Virus record (IMG/VR): IMGVR_UViG_3300025890_000122 | Coordinates: 1-27,669 of that record | Source of the DNA: a virus | Strand: one strand, 5' to 3' | DNA: 27,669 nucleotides | In this document: one piece after another, positions 16,750 through 24,092 of the stretch | Layout of the letters: every line of letters starts with the position of its first letter | Position numbering within the stretch: the first letter of the stretch is position 1 | Notes under the pieces: generated by a model | Seen by the model: only the letters and a program-made list of their open reading frames with translations | The model's database searches: none | What the model was told of the DNA's origin: nothing | Position numbers and translations under genes: made by a program

Positions 16750-17694
16750 TTAGCTAGTATTGTATTGTAGTATAGTACTTAATGTACTATTAGTGGTTAA
16801 TCTCCAGTCAAATGACTGAGTGTATAAAGATCCTGCTGATACTCTATTAGTGTAGGACACATTTGGCATATTAAAGTCTAGTCCTGCAAAAGACCCAGAG
16901 TATGTGTCTCCTGCTTTAATTCTTAAAGATGTGTCTTTATCAAAGTTTAATAAAGTACTTTCTGTTCCATCCTGTAAATATCTTCGTATGTTGCCAGAAA
17001 ATATTTTTTGACTTACTGTGAAACCACTGGGGTACATTGCATTTGTATTATCTGTTACATTTAATCCTTGATTTACGGTTTCATATCCCGTCCAGGTTAC
17101 TTCATTTTGAAGCTCAGCAGAAACCCCAAAGACACAGCTAGTAATATCGGTAAGATCCAATGTTACTTCTATCTTCGGTATAATGCGAGTTAGGGTAGAG
17201 GGAGTGGAAACAAATGTCTCAGATAAAGTTCCTATAAAATTATTAAATGTAGTTTGAGGAACATTATTTGTATTATTTGATGCACTTCTAATTAGTTTTT
17301 CTGCTTCACCTTCAATTTGCATTTTTAACAAGCTATTTCTAGCAATTGTAAAAGACACATTTGTTATTACAGAGTTCTCTAATTTAAAAGTGCTTTCATC
17401 TGATATAAAGTACAGATGAAAAACATCATGAGCAATTGCTCTATCAAATAAAACACTAGCACTATTGGTACTCTCTTTTGCCAAATTCACAGTAAATGAA
17501 AAAGATGCTGGATTTGCCTTAACAATCGTAGATCTTTCAAAGTACTGCGGAGAATGTACAGTGTCTACAGAAGAGGTTGACTCAGTAAAAGTTTGTCCGA
17601 AAGAGATATCGGTTTCGGGGAAAACTTCGTATACTTGAGTGCCGGGAAGAACCAAAGCAAGTTTGGTATTCTTGGTAAAGTTAAAGGCCGGCAT
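16750..17694 (-). CDS. Second tail-tube-like protein
   Basis: This 314-aa protein starts MPAFNFTKNTKLALVLPGTQ and shares with the preceding 397-aa tube protein a similar opening: a strand pair, a TxxFxQxxxxSTSSV-type segment (DISFGQTFTESTSSVDTVHS here, GFSFSQSTATTEVSVSEM there), and an aromatic strand about 30 residues later. Both are beta-rich with few charged residues. It is probably a second tube or tube-cap protein of the tail, but it could be a specialised ring that meets the head or the tip. It is read from its own sigma70 promoter (17746-17718) and has a strong AGGAG ahead of its ATG. The Shine-Dalgarno and the codon spacing fit this start well. The paralogy is a reading of sequence pattern, not a computed alignment. 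Confidence 0.65.
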   Translation of the reverse strand: MPAFNFTKNTKLALVLPGTQVYEVFPETDISFGQTFTESTSSVDTVHSPQYFERSTIVKANPASFSFTVNLAKESTNSASVLFDRAIAHDVFHLYFISDESTFKLENSVITNVSFTIARNSLLKMQIEGEAEKLIRSASNNTNNVPQTTFNNFIGTLSETFVSTPSTLTRIIPKIEVTLDLTDITSCVFGVSAELQNEVTWTGYETVNQGLNVTDNTNAMYPSGFTVSQKIFSGNIRRYLQDGTESTLLNFDKDTSLRIKAGDTYSGSFAGLDFNMPNVSYTNRVSAGSLYTQSFDWRLTTNSTLSTILQYNTS

Positions 17695-17717
17695 TTTTTA
17701 TCTCCTCATAATATGGT

Positions 17718-17746
17718 ATATTACTCCATCCAAGATATTTTGTCAA
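17718..17746 (-). promoter_or_regulatory. Sigma70-type promoter for the 314-aa tube-like gene and downstream tail genes
   Basis: On the minus strand TTGACA (17746-17741) is followed after exactly 17 bases by TAATAT (17723-17718), a perfect -35 and a 4/6 -10 at optimal spacing. Transcription would start near 17711, and an AGGAG lies about 10 bases upstream of the ATG at 17694. It directly follows a terminator, so the downstream operon gets fresh initiation. A second transcript from here would supply the tube-like protein, chaperones, tape measure and tip genes. Confidence 0.8.
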
Positions 17747-17770
17747 GAATTATTTTTTGAAGGTATATAG

Positions 17771-17796
17771 AAAAAACGGGCCGTAGCCCGTTTTTA
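17771..17796 (-). terminator. Rho-independent terminator after the tail tube gene
   Basis: A perfect inverted repeat lies here: on the minus strand AAAAACGGGC, loop TACG, GCCCGTTTTT plus one more T. In the RNA of this strand the C(UACG)G loop is an extra-stable UNCG tetraloop; on the other strand the loop is CGTA, which is not. That orients the terminator to the minus-strand tube gene, whose stop is at 17815. It probably ends much of the abundant tube-protein message; some read-through is likely. Confidence 0.88.
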
Positions 17797-17814
17797 AAGT
17801 CTTAAAATGTTTTA

Positions 17815-19008
17815 TTAAGCTGCATGATACGCAATAGTTGCTTCATTTGTTGCATCTAAGCTCGACGGTAACGCATGGAAGTTTACTTCCAGACCAATAA
17901 CATCTTCAATCTGGTGTGTAGGAATTTCCAAGTGTGCCGTTGGTATATCAATAACCAGTTTCGGTGCAGTGGCTCCTCCAACACTGAATACAAGATCCAT
18001 TGAGTTTGTTACGACATTCACAGCGGATGCAAGGTCATCAAATAGATCTGCACTTGTACCGGTAGTAGAAGTATTAGCAGAGGTTCCGGAGTTTAAGTAA
18101 CAAGTAAAGCTCCCAGATACATTTCGATTGCCTGTAACATTTCCAAGAGGCTGGTTTACAACGCATAGCTCTTCTGGAGTAAGATAAGTGAGATTATTCT
18201 CAAAAGTTATACTTCCACCCGTAAGTGTAAGAGCATAGTTTGCCATAAACTCATCGCCAGTTGTAGAATCCGCATTTGCATCACCAGTTGTTGCATCATC
18301 ATCTTGGTCGGTATTACCAATTGTAACTTCAAGAGTTGTAAGGCGATTTCGAATAAAGTTATTAGTACTATGCGGAATACCATCAGCAATAATTGCCGCG
18401 TGCCAGTTAGAGGGCATGGCAGGAATTTCTTCTAACAAAGAGCCTAAGCCATTCCAATCAAGAGTAAGAATACCATCAATATCAAAATCCATTGTAACAG
18501 TATTACAAACTGCACCGCTAATTCTGTAAATTGTTTGAGGGTTACCAGGACCCGCACTGTAGCTTGCTGGTGCTGTGCCACAGGCGCCCAGTACAAAGTA
18601 CAAAGTAAAAGTTCCTAACGCTGAAACATTACTATCATCAAAGTCAATAGTAGATGTAGTAGTAGCTTTAGTAATTGCATTTGCCCAGAGACGAGTGCCA
18701 GAAGTGTAAGCACCCGCATTTACAAAATTTGCCCAAAGGACTTCATCTGTATGATTACCCAGAGAGTTTGCTGTAAAAGGACGAGCATACATTTGCAAAT
18801 TCCATTCTGCAGGCTCAAACGCATCTGTAAACATTCTACGACCTCGACGAGAAACCCCGGTCAAGTCTGCCATTTCTGATACTGATACCTCGGTAGTAGC
18901 AGTAGATTGTGAAAAAGAAAACCCATCAAGTACCGGAAGTTCCCAATAATTGGTACCGTCTGATGCATACACATGGGTATTCCGTGAGAGTTGTAATTGT
19001 GCTGCCAT
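17815..19008 (-). CDS. Major tail tube protein
   Basis: This 397-aa beta-rich protein lies directly after the tail-terminator-containing gene, the usual place of the main tube protein. It opens MAAQLQLSRNTHVYASDGTN, a strand-rich tube N-terminus, and ends with a typical closing segment (LEIPTHQIEDVIGLEVNFHA...). Little Lys/Arg and much Thr/Ser/Gly fit a self-assembling tube subunit. It is long compared with plain tube proteins, so an extra surface domain may be present; residues about 210-270 (acidic DDDATTGDANADSTTGDE) look like an insertion. A strong AGGAG precedes the ATG (minus strand, 19021-19017), and a terminator follows at 17771-17796, consistent with high expression. Hexameric rings would stack to build the tail. 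Confidence 0.85.
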   Translation of the reverse strand: MAAQLQLSRNTHVYASDGTNYWELPVLDGFSFSQSTATTEVSVSEMADLTGVSRRGRRMFTDAFEPAEWNLQMYARPFTANSLGNHTDEVLWANFVNAGAYTSGTRLWANAITKATTTSTIDFDDSNVSALGTFTLYFVLGACGTAPASYSAGPGNPQTIYRISGAVCNTVTMDFDIDGILTLDWNGLGSLLEEIPAMPSNWHAAIIADGIPHSTNNFIRNRLTTLEVTIGNTDQDDDATTGDANADSTTGDEFMANYALTLTGGSITFENNLTYLTPEELCVVNQPLGNVTGNRNVSGSFTCYLNSGTSANTSTTGTSADLFDDLASAVNVVTNSMDLVFSVGGATAPKLVIDIPTAHLEIPTHQIEDVIGLEVNFHALPSSLDATNEATIAYHAA

Positions 19009-19072
19009 AGTATATCTCCTATGATCCTGAAAAGGCTAAGTCGTGAATCGTTTGATTCGTGCCAGCATTTTC

Positions 19073-22030
19073 TTAGTAATGAACCTGTATTAAGATTTCT
19101 CCTACTCCATACGGCTCAAGAACTCCTTCGTCAGTTTCGATACTGACTATTTTAATGTCGAGTGTTTTTTGAGCAACTCCTTGCTTATCTGTATAAGATA
19201 AGGCGGCTTGCTCATCTAATACTGTTTCTACATCTTCTAGTAGTTTATCAAGCGCTATGACTGCATCTTCTTCTTGCACATAACATCTTATTGTTATGCT
19301 TAAGTACCGATCACGATATCCTGCAGCTTGATACTCTCTAGTTTCCGACCCTGCATTTAAATGAATTGCAGGAAATTCTTCTATTTCATCCCAGAACTTT
19401 AGTCTTGGATGTACATTGTTAAATACATCAGTTAAAAAAGCCGCGCTTCCGTTAATTTTCTTTAATTCTCTAACTATAGCATCTACTATTGAGGAGCGTC
19501 TAGTTGTATGAGGCCGTCCAACATAAGTTGTAAAAGTTCCACCACTCGAAGTAGGAGGCGCTGTAGGCGCAGGAGCAATTGTAAAAGTAGAAGTAGCTAC
19601 AGAGGTACCTGTAGGGCTTCCAGTTCTAATTGTTAGAGTTCCTTGTGTGGCAGTACTTGATACAGCTGCTAAAGTAAAAGAACCTCTATTTGAGTTTATA
19701 GTAAATTGACCTGAAGAAACACTTGTTACTTGAAAGCTACTAGTTGGGGTGGCTTCCCAATATAAAACTGTTCCATTAGAAACATTTTGTGTTTCTACTG
19801 CAACAGTTATAGGGGTACCTACTGTTATAGTACTTGGTACATCAATAAAATAAGTAGGCGGCAAGAGCTGCACTGGCTCAGTAATTGTAAAAGTGGTCGT
19901 TGCTACGACTGTCCCGCTCGTACTTCCAGTCCTAATTTCTATTGTTGCTGTTTCATCCCCTTCTGTTGCTGAGTCCTCGACTGGGGATAGTGTAAAAGAG
20001 CCGATATTATTATTAATATTAAAGCTGCCGTAGGGAATAGAAAAATCTGCGGCGGGTGTGGCTGTCCAATATAGTGTAGTACCATCTGTAACATTATTTG
20101 CGGACACATTTATGGTGTCTGTTGAACCTTCTTCAATAGTCACTGGAGCTGTAACAGAATAAGTAGGTGCTAGCGTATTATACTGCTGATAAGCGATTCT
20201 GTTGGGGCCTCCCATCAAGGCACCCCCTGCAGCAGGCAAGTGGCTTCTCCAACCCACTTCTACTCCTGCTACTGTAATTCCATCTATGTAGTTAGGGTCG
20301 TCTGGGTACCCCTCCATAATAGCGTTTTCTATAGTAGCATTATTATACGAAGTTGCTACAAAAGTTTTTAGTTGTGCCGGAGTTAGTCCAGGATTTTTTT
20401 CTAAAATACAAGATAAAATTCCTGCAACTCCCGGAGCCGCCATTGAAGTACCAGTTAATTTAATCAAGCCTTCTGTAGCGTCTAGGGGGTGACTGATTTC
20501 TGTAGCCCCTTGAAGAACGTATTTATTGGGGCCGTCCAACCTCCTGCCTGTGGATGTACTTACAAAAGGGCCGCTTCCACTAGAAGCTCCTAATATATAC
20601 GAGCCTGGATGCCATAATGCAACTCCGGGACCTCTTCCGGAAGAGCTATGCATTGCTATTTTGTATGGCCCGCGCGGGCGGCCTGGACCATCTTCTACTT
20701 GAAAAGTACGCCTGTAGGTTGTGTTCAAGTTGCCTACTATAAAAGAATCTGGATGATGTATTCCTCCTCTATGTAGATAGTGGGTTCCTGAATTTATCCC
20801 AAGATAAGGAGTTGTTGGTGCAGGACTAGGTGTTGCAAAAGTAATTGTATTATTCCAGTCTACATGAGAGGGCTCTGCAATATACTCATTAGTATTTCCT
20901 GCAGAGGTAACTACATGAACTCCTTCGTCAATCAACTCCTCTATGTCTGCTACCATAGTAGGCGAGTAGTAGGGTATTTTTGCCTGAAGATAAGGCCAGT
21001 TAGCTCCTCCACCGCTTGCATTGTCACTATCGTACCAAGAGTATGAAACTCCGTAACGAAGATTTCTATGTCTGTGATCGTCTACTGTATTGTTATTTGG
21101 TCGTAAATCTGCATCTGAAGAATAGGTATTGCCTCTATAATTAATTGAACTGATATAGTCTGATCTAAAGAAGAAAGTCCCGCCCCAGCTCATATTTACA
21201 ATAGTCGGGCGCTTATTTCCATTAGAGTCTACAGGCTTATTTCTATGAAATATTTTTATTTGATCAAAAGCATCTGCATAGTCGGTATAGTCACTCAGCC
21301 CTCCCCATTCCGCGGTCATCGCTCCAAATTGCAGCTTTTGCGCGTAAATTTGAGCTCCTCTAGCATACCCCATGCTTTTACCGGCGGCAGTACTTGCTAC
21401 ATGAGTTCCGTGGCCAACCCAATCTCTATAGTAGTCATTAAGATTAGAGGGACTTGTACCAATTCCAGTTACTGCCGCCCAATCGATTTTATTAACTCTA
21501 CTTACGCCATTTGCATCTTGAAATTCATAGTGCTCTGCATCTACTCCGGTATCTTGAATAACTATATCTACGCCTTCACCGTCGGCCGTGTAAACATAAG
21601 TGCCTGTATAAGTATTATTCCAACTGCCGGTGCTTGTGTCTAGACCCCAAGGCTCTGCTTTCTTTGTTATTCCTCCTGCTTGAGGAAACTGCCAAGGATA
21701 CCCTTCTCCGTCGCTAAACTCGTCTATTTGCCCCCATTTCCTGTAAGTTCTTTCCGGGTCTGAACCTTGTCCATCATGGCCTATTTCTATATGAGGGTTC
21801 TGCCAGTAGGGGATTTCAACAGCAATTACGTCTTCATTTGATTGTAGCTCACTCGCTTCTGCGTCTGTCAAATAATAATGAGTGAGTCTAGCACTCGCGG
21901 GCCTTTCATTTGCTACTTCTACTTGGCGATTAGGTATTCCATCTCGTCCTTGGAGTTCAAGCATTTGTTCATGGAATCGAGTAAAATCAACTCCTTTTTT
22001 AAGAACAACTATGTACTCTTTTTCGGACAT
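19073..22030 (-). CDS. Subtilisin-family (S8) protease fused to two Ig-like repeats and a tail-terminator-like C-terminus
   Basis: This 985-aa protein joins parts that are normally separate. Residues 1-78 resemble an I9-type subtilisin propeptide (EYIVVLKKGVDF... ending in VIAVEIP). The protease body has all key residues: D160 (QDTGVD), H207 (GHGTHVAS), oxyanion N379 (SAGNTN) and S529 (TGTSMAAPGVAG). Two repeats at about 622-718 and 725-818 share the pattern VTDGTTLYWTATP / VSNGTVLYWEATP, Ig- or Calx-beta-like. After a Thr/Pro linker, residues 836-985 form a compact domain (SSIVDAIVRELKK ... FPAIHLNAG ... LSITIRCYVQEEDAVIALDK) that matches the look of siphophage tail terminator proteins. No signal peptide is present. 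The gene sits between the neck protein and the tube, the terminator's usual slot, with AGGAG ahead of its ATG. The terminator identity is by pattern and position; the protease call is firm. The fusion could place six protease copies around the neck, or release itself by self-cleavage. Confidence 0.82.
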   Translation of the reverse strand: MSEKEYIVVLKKGVDFTRFHEQMLELQGRDGIPNRQVEVANERPASARLTHYYLTDAEASELQSNEDVIAVEIPYWQNPHIEIGHDGQGSDPERTYRKWGQIDEFSDGEGYPWQFPQAGGITKKAEPWGLDTSTGSWNNTYTGTYVYTADGEGVDIVIQDTGVDAEHYEFQDANGVSRVNKIDWAAVTGIGTSPSNLNDYYRDWVGHGTHVASTAAGKSMGYARGAQIYAQKLQFGAMTAEWGGLSDYTDYADAFDQIKIFHRNKPVDSNGNKRPTIVNMSWGGTFFFRSDYISSINYRGNTYSSDADLRPNNNTVDDHRHRNLRYGVSYSWYDSDNASGGGANWPYLQAKIPYYSPTMVADIEELIDEGVHVVTSAGNTNEYIAEPSHVDWNNTITFATPSPAPTTPYLGINSGTHYLHRGGIHHPDSFIVGNLNTTYRRTFQVEDGPGRPRGPYKIAMHSSSGRGPGVALWHPGSYILGASSGSGPFVSTSTGRRLDGPNKYVLQGATEISHPLDATEGLIKLTGTSMAAPGVAGILSCILEKNPGLTPAQLKTFVATSYNNATIENAIMEGYPDDPNYIDGITVAGVEVGWRSHLPAAGGALMGGPNRIAYQQYNTLAPTYSVTAPVTIEEGSTDTINVSANNVTDGTTLYWTATPAADFSIPYGSFNINNNIGSFTLSPVEDSATEGDETATIEIRTGSTSGTVVATTTFTITEPVQLLPPTYFIDVPSTITVGTPITVAVETQNVSNGTVLYWEATPTSSFQVTSVSSGQFTINSNRGSFTLAAVSSTATQGTLTIRTGSPTGTSVATSTFTIAPAPTAPPTSSGGTFTTYVGRPHTTRRSSIVDAIVRELKKINGSAAFLTDVFNNVHPRLKFWDEIEEFPAIHLNAGSETREYQAAGYRDRYLSITIRCYVQEEDAVIALDKLLEDVETVLDEQAALSYTDKQGVAQKTLDIKIVSIETDEGVLEPYGVGEILIQVHY

Positions 22031-23452
22031 TTATACTCTCCTAGTGTAGAATCTTCCAATAGCAAACTGAGTTGCAATTTCTCTTATAGACTTATCAATT
22101 AATTTTCGAGGGTCTCTATTCACAGAGCCTTGAGCGTTTCCTTGCTCAAATGTTTCATATGGGTTTCTCATATAGGTGTAGCCCACACTTGGAAATCCTT
22201 GTGCAGTTTGAGCAATGTCTGTAACTCGTACACTGCTTGCAAATCTTCCTGTTTGGTACTGCAACGCGGGCGGTACCATATTTTTTGCTATTACTCCTGG
22301 CAGTTGTTGGTTGAAAATGCCTATGTAACTTGCTATCGAATAAGGCGATTTTTGTGCCTTTGGCGAAGGTAGCTTTACTTTAGGGACAGCTACTTTACCC
22401 AAATTAAGAGCAGGATTTTTTGTTAACTTACCTTTTTTTGACGTTCCAGCACTTCGTGTAGAATTTTTTACTTTAGGTATTTTAGAAACCGTAACACCCT
22501 TTACTTTAGTAAACTTTGTGAGTACTGCTTTTGTCGCTTTCTTTTCATATCTTTGAGCGGGGCTATCTGAACCTTTTAAACCTGCTATAGGAGTTTTATT
22601 ATTTAAACGCTCGATAGCGGCTCGAAGTTGCCGCATGAGCTTATCTTTGGCCTGCGCACTGGCAAAACCGGCTTTTTGATTTCCTGCACGGCTTTCAGCA
22701 GTAATTGTGAAATCCTCTGTGGAGTCGTTTCGTACAATTTCTAAGTCTATACCTAATTGCTGTAGATTTGACATTAACACTTCGCGCTTCGCCTTAGAAG
22801 TATAGTTTTTATTTACTGCGGTATCAATGGCATCTGCAATTCGGCTTTCTAAAATGCCTTCTCCTTCCATGTGCCCGCCTTCTACAAGATCAGCCCCTTT
22901 ATCAACTTCTGTTTTACCTTCTTTCATGAGGCCACTTGAAATATATCGACCTTGCTCTTTATCGTAGTAGCCGTCTTTTACGGTTTTATTTAATCTTCTA
23001 CCGTACTCTTCTTTTAGAAAGCTATTTAATCCAAGTACAAAAGAATTTAACTCGTTCGTATATAGTTTTTTTAACTTTGTAAAATTATCAAAATTTGGGT
23101 TTTCTGCATTTGACTTCGGATTAATAGCTTCATTTAAAGTTACTTTAATAAAATGTTGATTTGAAACTACTATTACTTCGCGAGTCTTTTTAAAAGTTTT
23201 AGCGTTAGCTTGGCATGCAGCAAGAATCTTATACGCTCCATCCTCTAAATGCTTTTGAACCTGGGCTTTTCCAAAAAGAGCAAGAATGTTTCTAACTTCA
23301 AACTCTTTTTTTATCTCTTGTATAAATAATCGAGGAAGAAAAACGAAATGATTTGTGCGCCTATCCGCAGTCTGGCTTCTGTATGCTTTACTACTTTTAC
23401 TTAGGTCTTTTTCTAAAGATACTAAAAAAGCCTGCAGGCTAGAACGAGACAT
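22031..23452 (-). CDS. Large neck / tail-completion protein (HK97 gp10-like C-terminus)
   Basis: This 473-aa protein sits between the head-tail connector and the terminator-containing gene, where head-closure or tail-completion proteins are encoded. The last ~100 residues carry a pattern I associate with gp10-type proteins: YQTGRFASSVRVTDIAQTAQ, then PSVGYTYMRNPYETFEQG, then RDPRKLIDKSIREIATQFAI. The first ~240 residues are charged and helical and are extra compared with the usual 130-200 aa. Residues about 280-360 are unusually Lys/Ser/Thr/Pro-rich (KKATKAVLTKFTKVKGVTVS... KNSTRSAGTSKKGKLTK), a basic linker that could bind DNA or be cleaved. The ATG overlaps the preceding stop (TAATG), and the stop abuts the next start, so the genes are coupled. 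Function by position and motif; moderate confidence. Confidence 0.6.
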   Translation of the reverse strand: MSRSSLQAFLVSLEKDLSKSSKAYRSQTADRRTNHFVFLPRLFIQEIKKEFEVRNILALFGKAQVQKHLEDGAYKILAACQANAKTFKKTREVIVVSNQHFIKVTLNEAINPKSNAENPNFDNFTKLKKLYTNELNSFVLGLNSFLKEEYGRRLNKTVKDGYYDKEQGRYISSGLMKEGKTEVDKGADLVEGGHMEGEGILESRIADAIDTAVNKNYTSKAKREVLMSNLQQLGIDLEIVRNDSTEDFTITAESRAGNQKAGFASAQAKDKLMRQLRAAIERLNNKTPIAGLKGSDSPAQRYEKKATKAVLTKFTKVKGVTVSKIPKVKNSTRSAGTSKKGKLTKNPALNLGKVAVPKVKLPSPKAQKSPYSIASYIGIFNQQLPGVIAKNMVPPALQYQTGRFASSVRVTDIAQTAQGFPSVGYTYMRNPYETFEQGNAQGSVNRDPRKLIDKSIREIATQFAIGRFYTRRV

Positions 23453-24033
23453 TAATGATTTTTATATAAATCGAGTATGCGCTTAATATGATCAGGAAAC
23501 GCTACACTGCTGTCTTGACTACTAGAGCCAGGATTTTGAAGAGTTGCACCTGCTAAAGTACGGCGCTCTTTATACTCATCTCTAAAATAGTAAGTAATTA
23601 AATCAATTACCGCTAGTTTTAAGTCAAGAGGTACTGCTGAGTACCCTGCAGTATATGTCACTTGCACTGCACCCGCTCCACGGGGCCAGTTTTTATAGGT
23701 AGATCCGGTCACATAAAATACAGTATCCGTGTTTTTGTCAAGATAATAGTCTGTAGTTTGCACGGTCGTGTAGCTAGAGGTGACCGAATCTCTTTTCTGT
23801 ACGGAAACAATAGTATTTACGGGGCTCTCAGTCAGTTGAAGAAGATGAGTGTCCCAATCTATACTAAAAGTTTCTACTTTATTTGTAGAAAAATAATCTA
23901 CAAAAGAATTACCGCAATAAGTTTTTACTAATTGGCTCACAGACGCAATTAATTGCGAAAGATTATAGTCATCTTTCGGATTTTGGATGTTTTCCATGTC
24001 TTTATACTCACGAAGAGTAATTAAATCTGCCAT
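23452..24033 (-). CDS. Head-tail connector / adaptor protein, HK97 gp6-like
   Basis: This 193-aa protein follows the capsid gene and has the layout of the gp6-like connector family: an N-terminal helical part (LSQLIASVSQLVKTYCGN), a beta core beginning SPVNTIVSVQKRD, a DYYLDKN hairpin, then VQVTYTAGYSAVPLDLKLAVIDLITYYFRDE, which is a signature of this family. It would form a ring on the portal. It lies 20 bases after the capsid terminator hairpin's T-run, and I see no Shine-Dalgarno ahead of its ATG (TTACTAATTGATTTACTATG). Its stop overlaps the next start (TAATG). Confidence 0.85.
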   Translation of the reverse strand: MADLITLREYKDMENIQNPKDDYNLSQLIASVSQLVKTYCGNSFVDYFSTNKVETFSIDWDTHLLQLTESPVNTIVSVQKRDSVTSSYTTVQTTDYYLDKNTDTVFYVTGSTYKNWPRGAGAVQVTYTAGYSAVPLDLKLAVIDLITYYFRDEYKERRTLAGATLQNPGSSSQDSSVAFPDHIKRILDLYKNH

Positions 24034-24050
24034 AGTAAATCAATTAGTAA

Positions 24051-24079
24051 AAACTTGGGGAGGAAGCCCTCCCCAGTTT
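24051..24079 (-). terminator. Rho-independent terminator after the capsid gene
   Basis: On the minus strand AAACTGGGGAGG, loop GCTT, CCTCCCC then A-bulge, AGTTT and TTAC forms a stable GC-rich hairpin, with one bulged base, ending in a run of five T. It starts 14 bases after the capsid stop at 24093. Reading through it is needed to make the downstream connector genes, so it probably lowers, rather than stops, their expression relative to capsid. Confidence 0.82.
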
Positions 24080-24092
24080 ATTTAGATAGCTA

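Noticed and set aside
18207-18389. Minus-strand 60-codon ORF within the tail tube gene
   Set aside because: It is out of frame within a strong gene, rich in Met/Leu/Gln from a biased codon pattern, and has no ribosome site.
19041-19062. Inverted repeat tcgtgaatc-gttt-gattcgtg between tube and protease genes
   Set aside because: Only five base pairs close to the loop are perfect, two further positions mismatch and no T-run follows, so it does not support a terminator. An operator is possible but unsupported.
20864-22372. Plus-strand Cys/Tyr/Ser-rich ORFs opposite the subtilisin and neck genes
   Set aside because: They are antisense to confirmed coding sequence and have composition atypical of real proteins.
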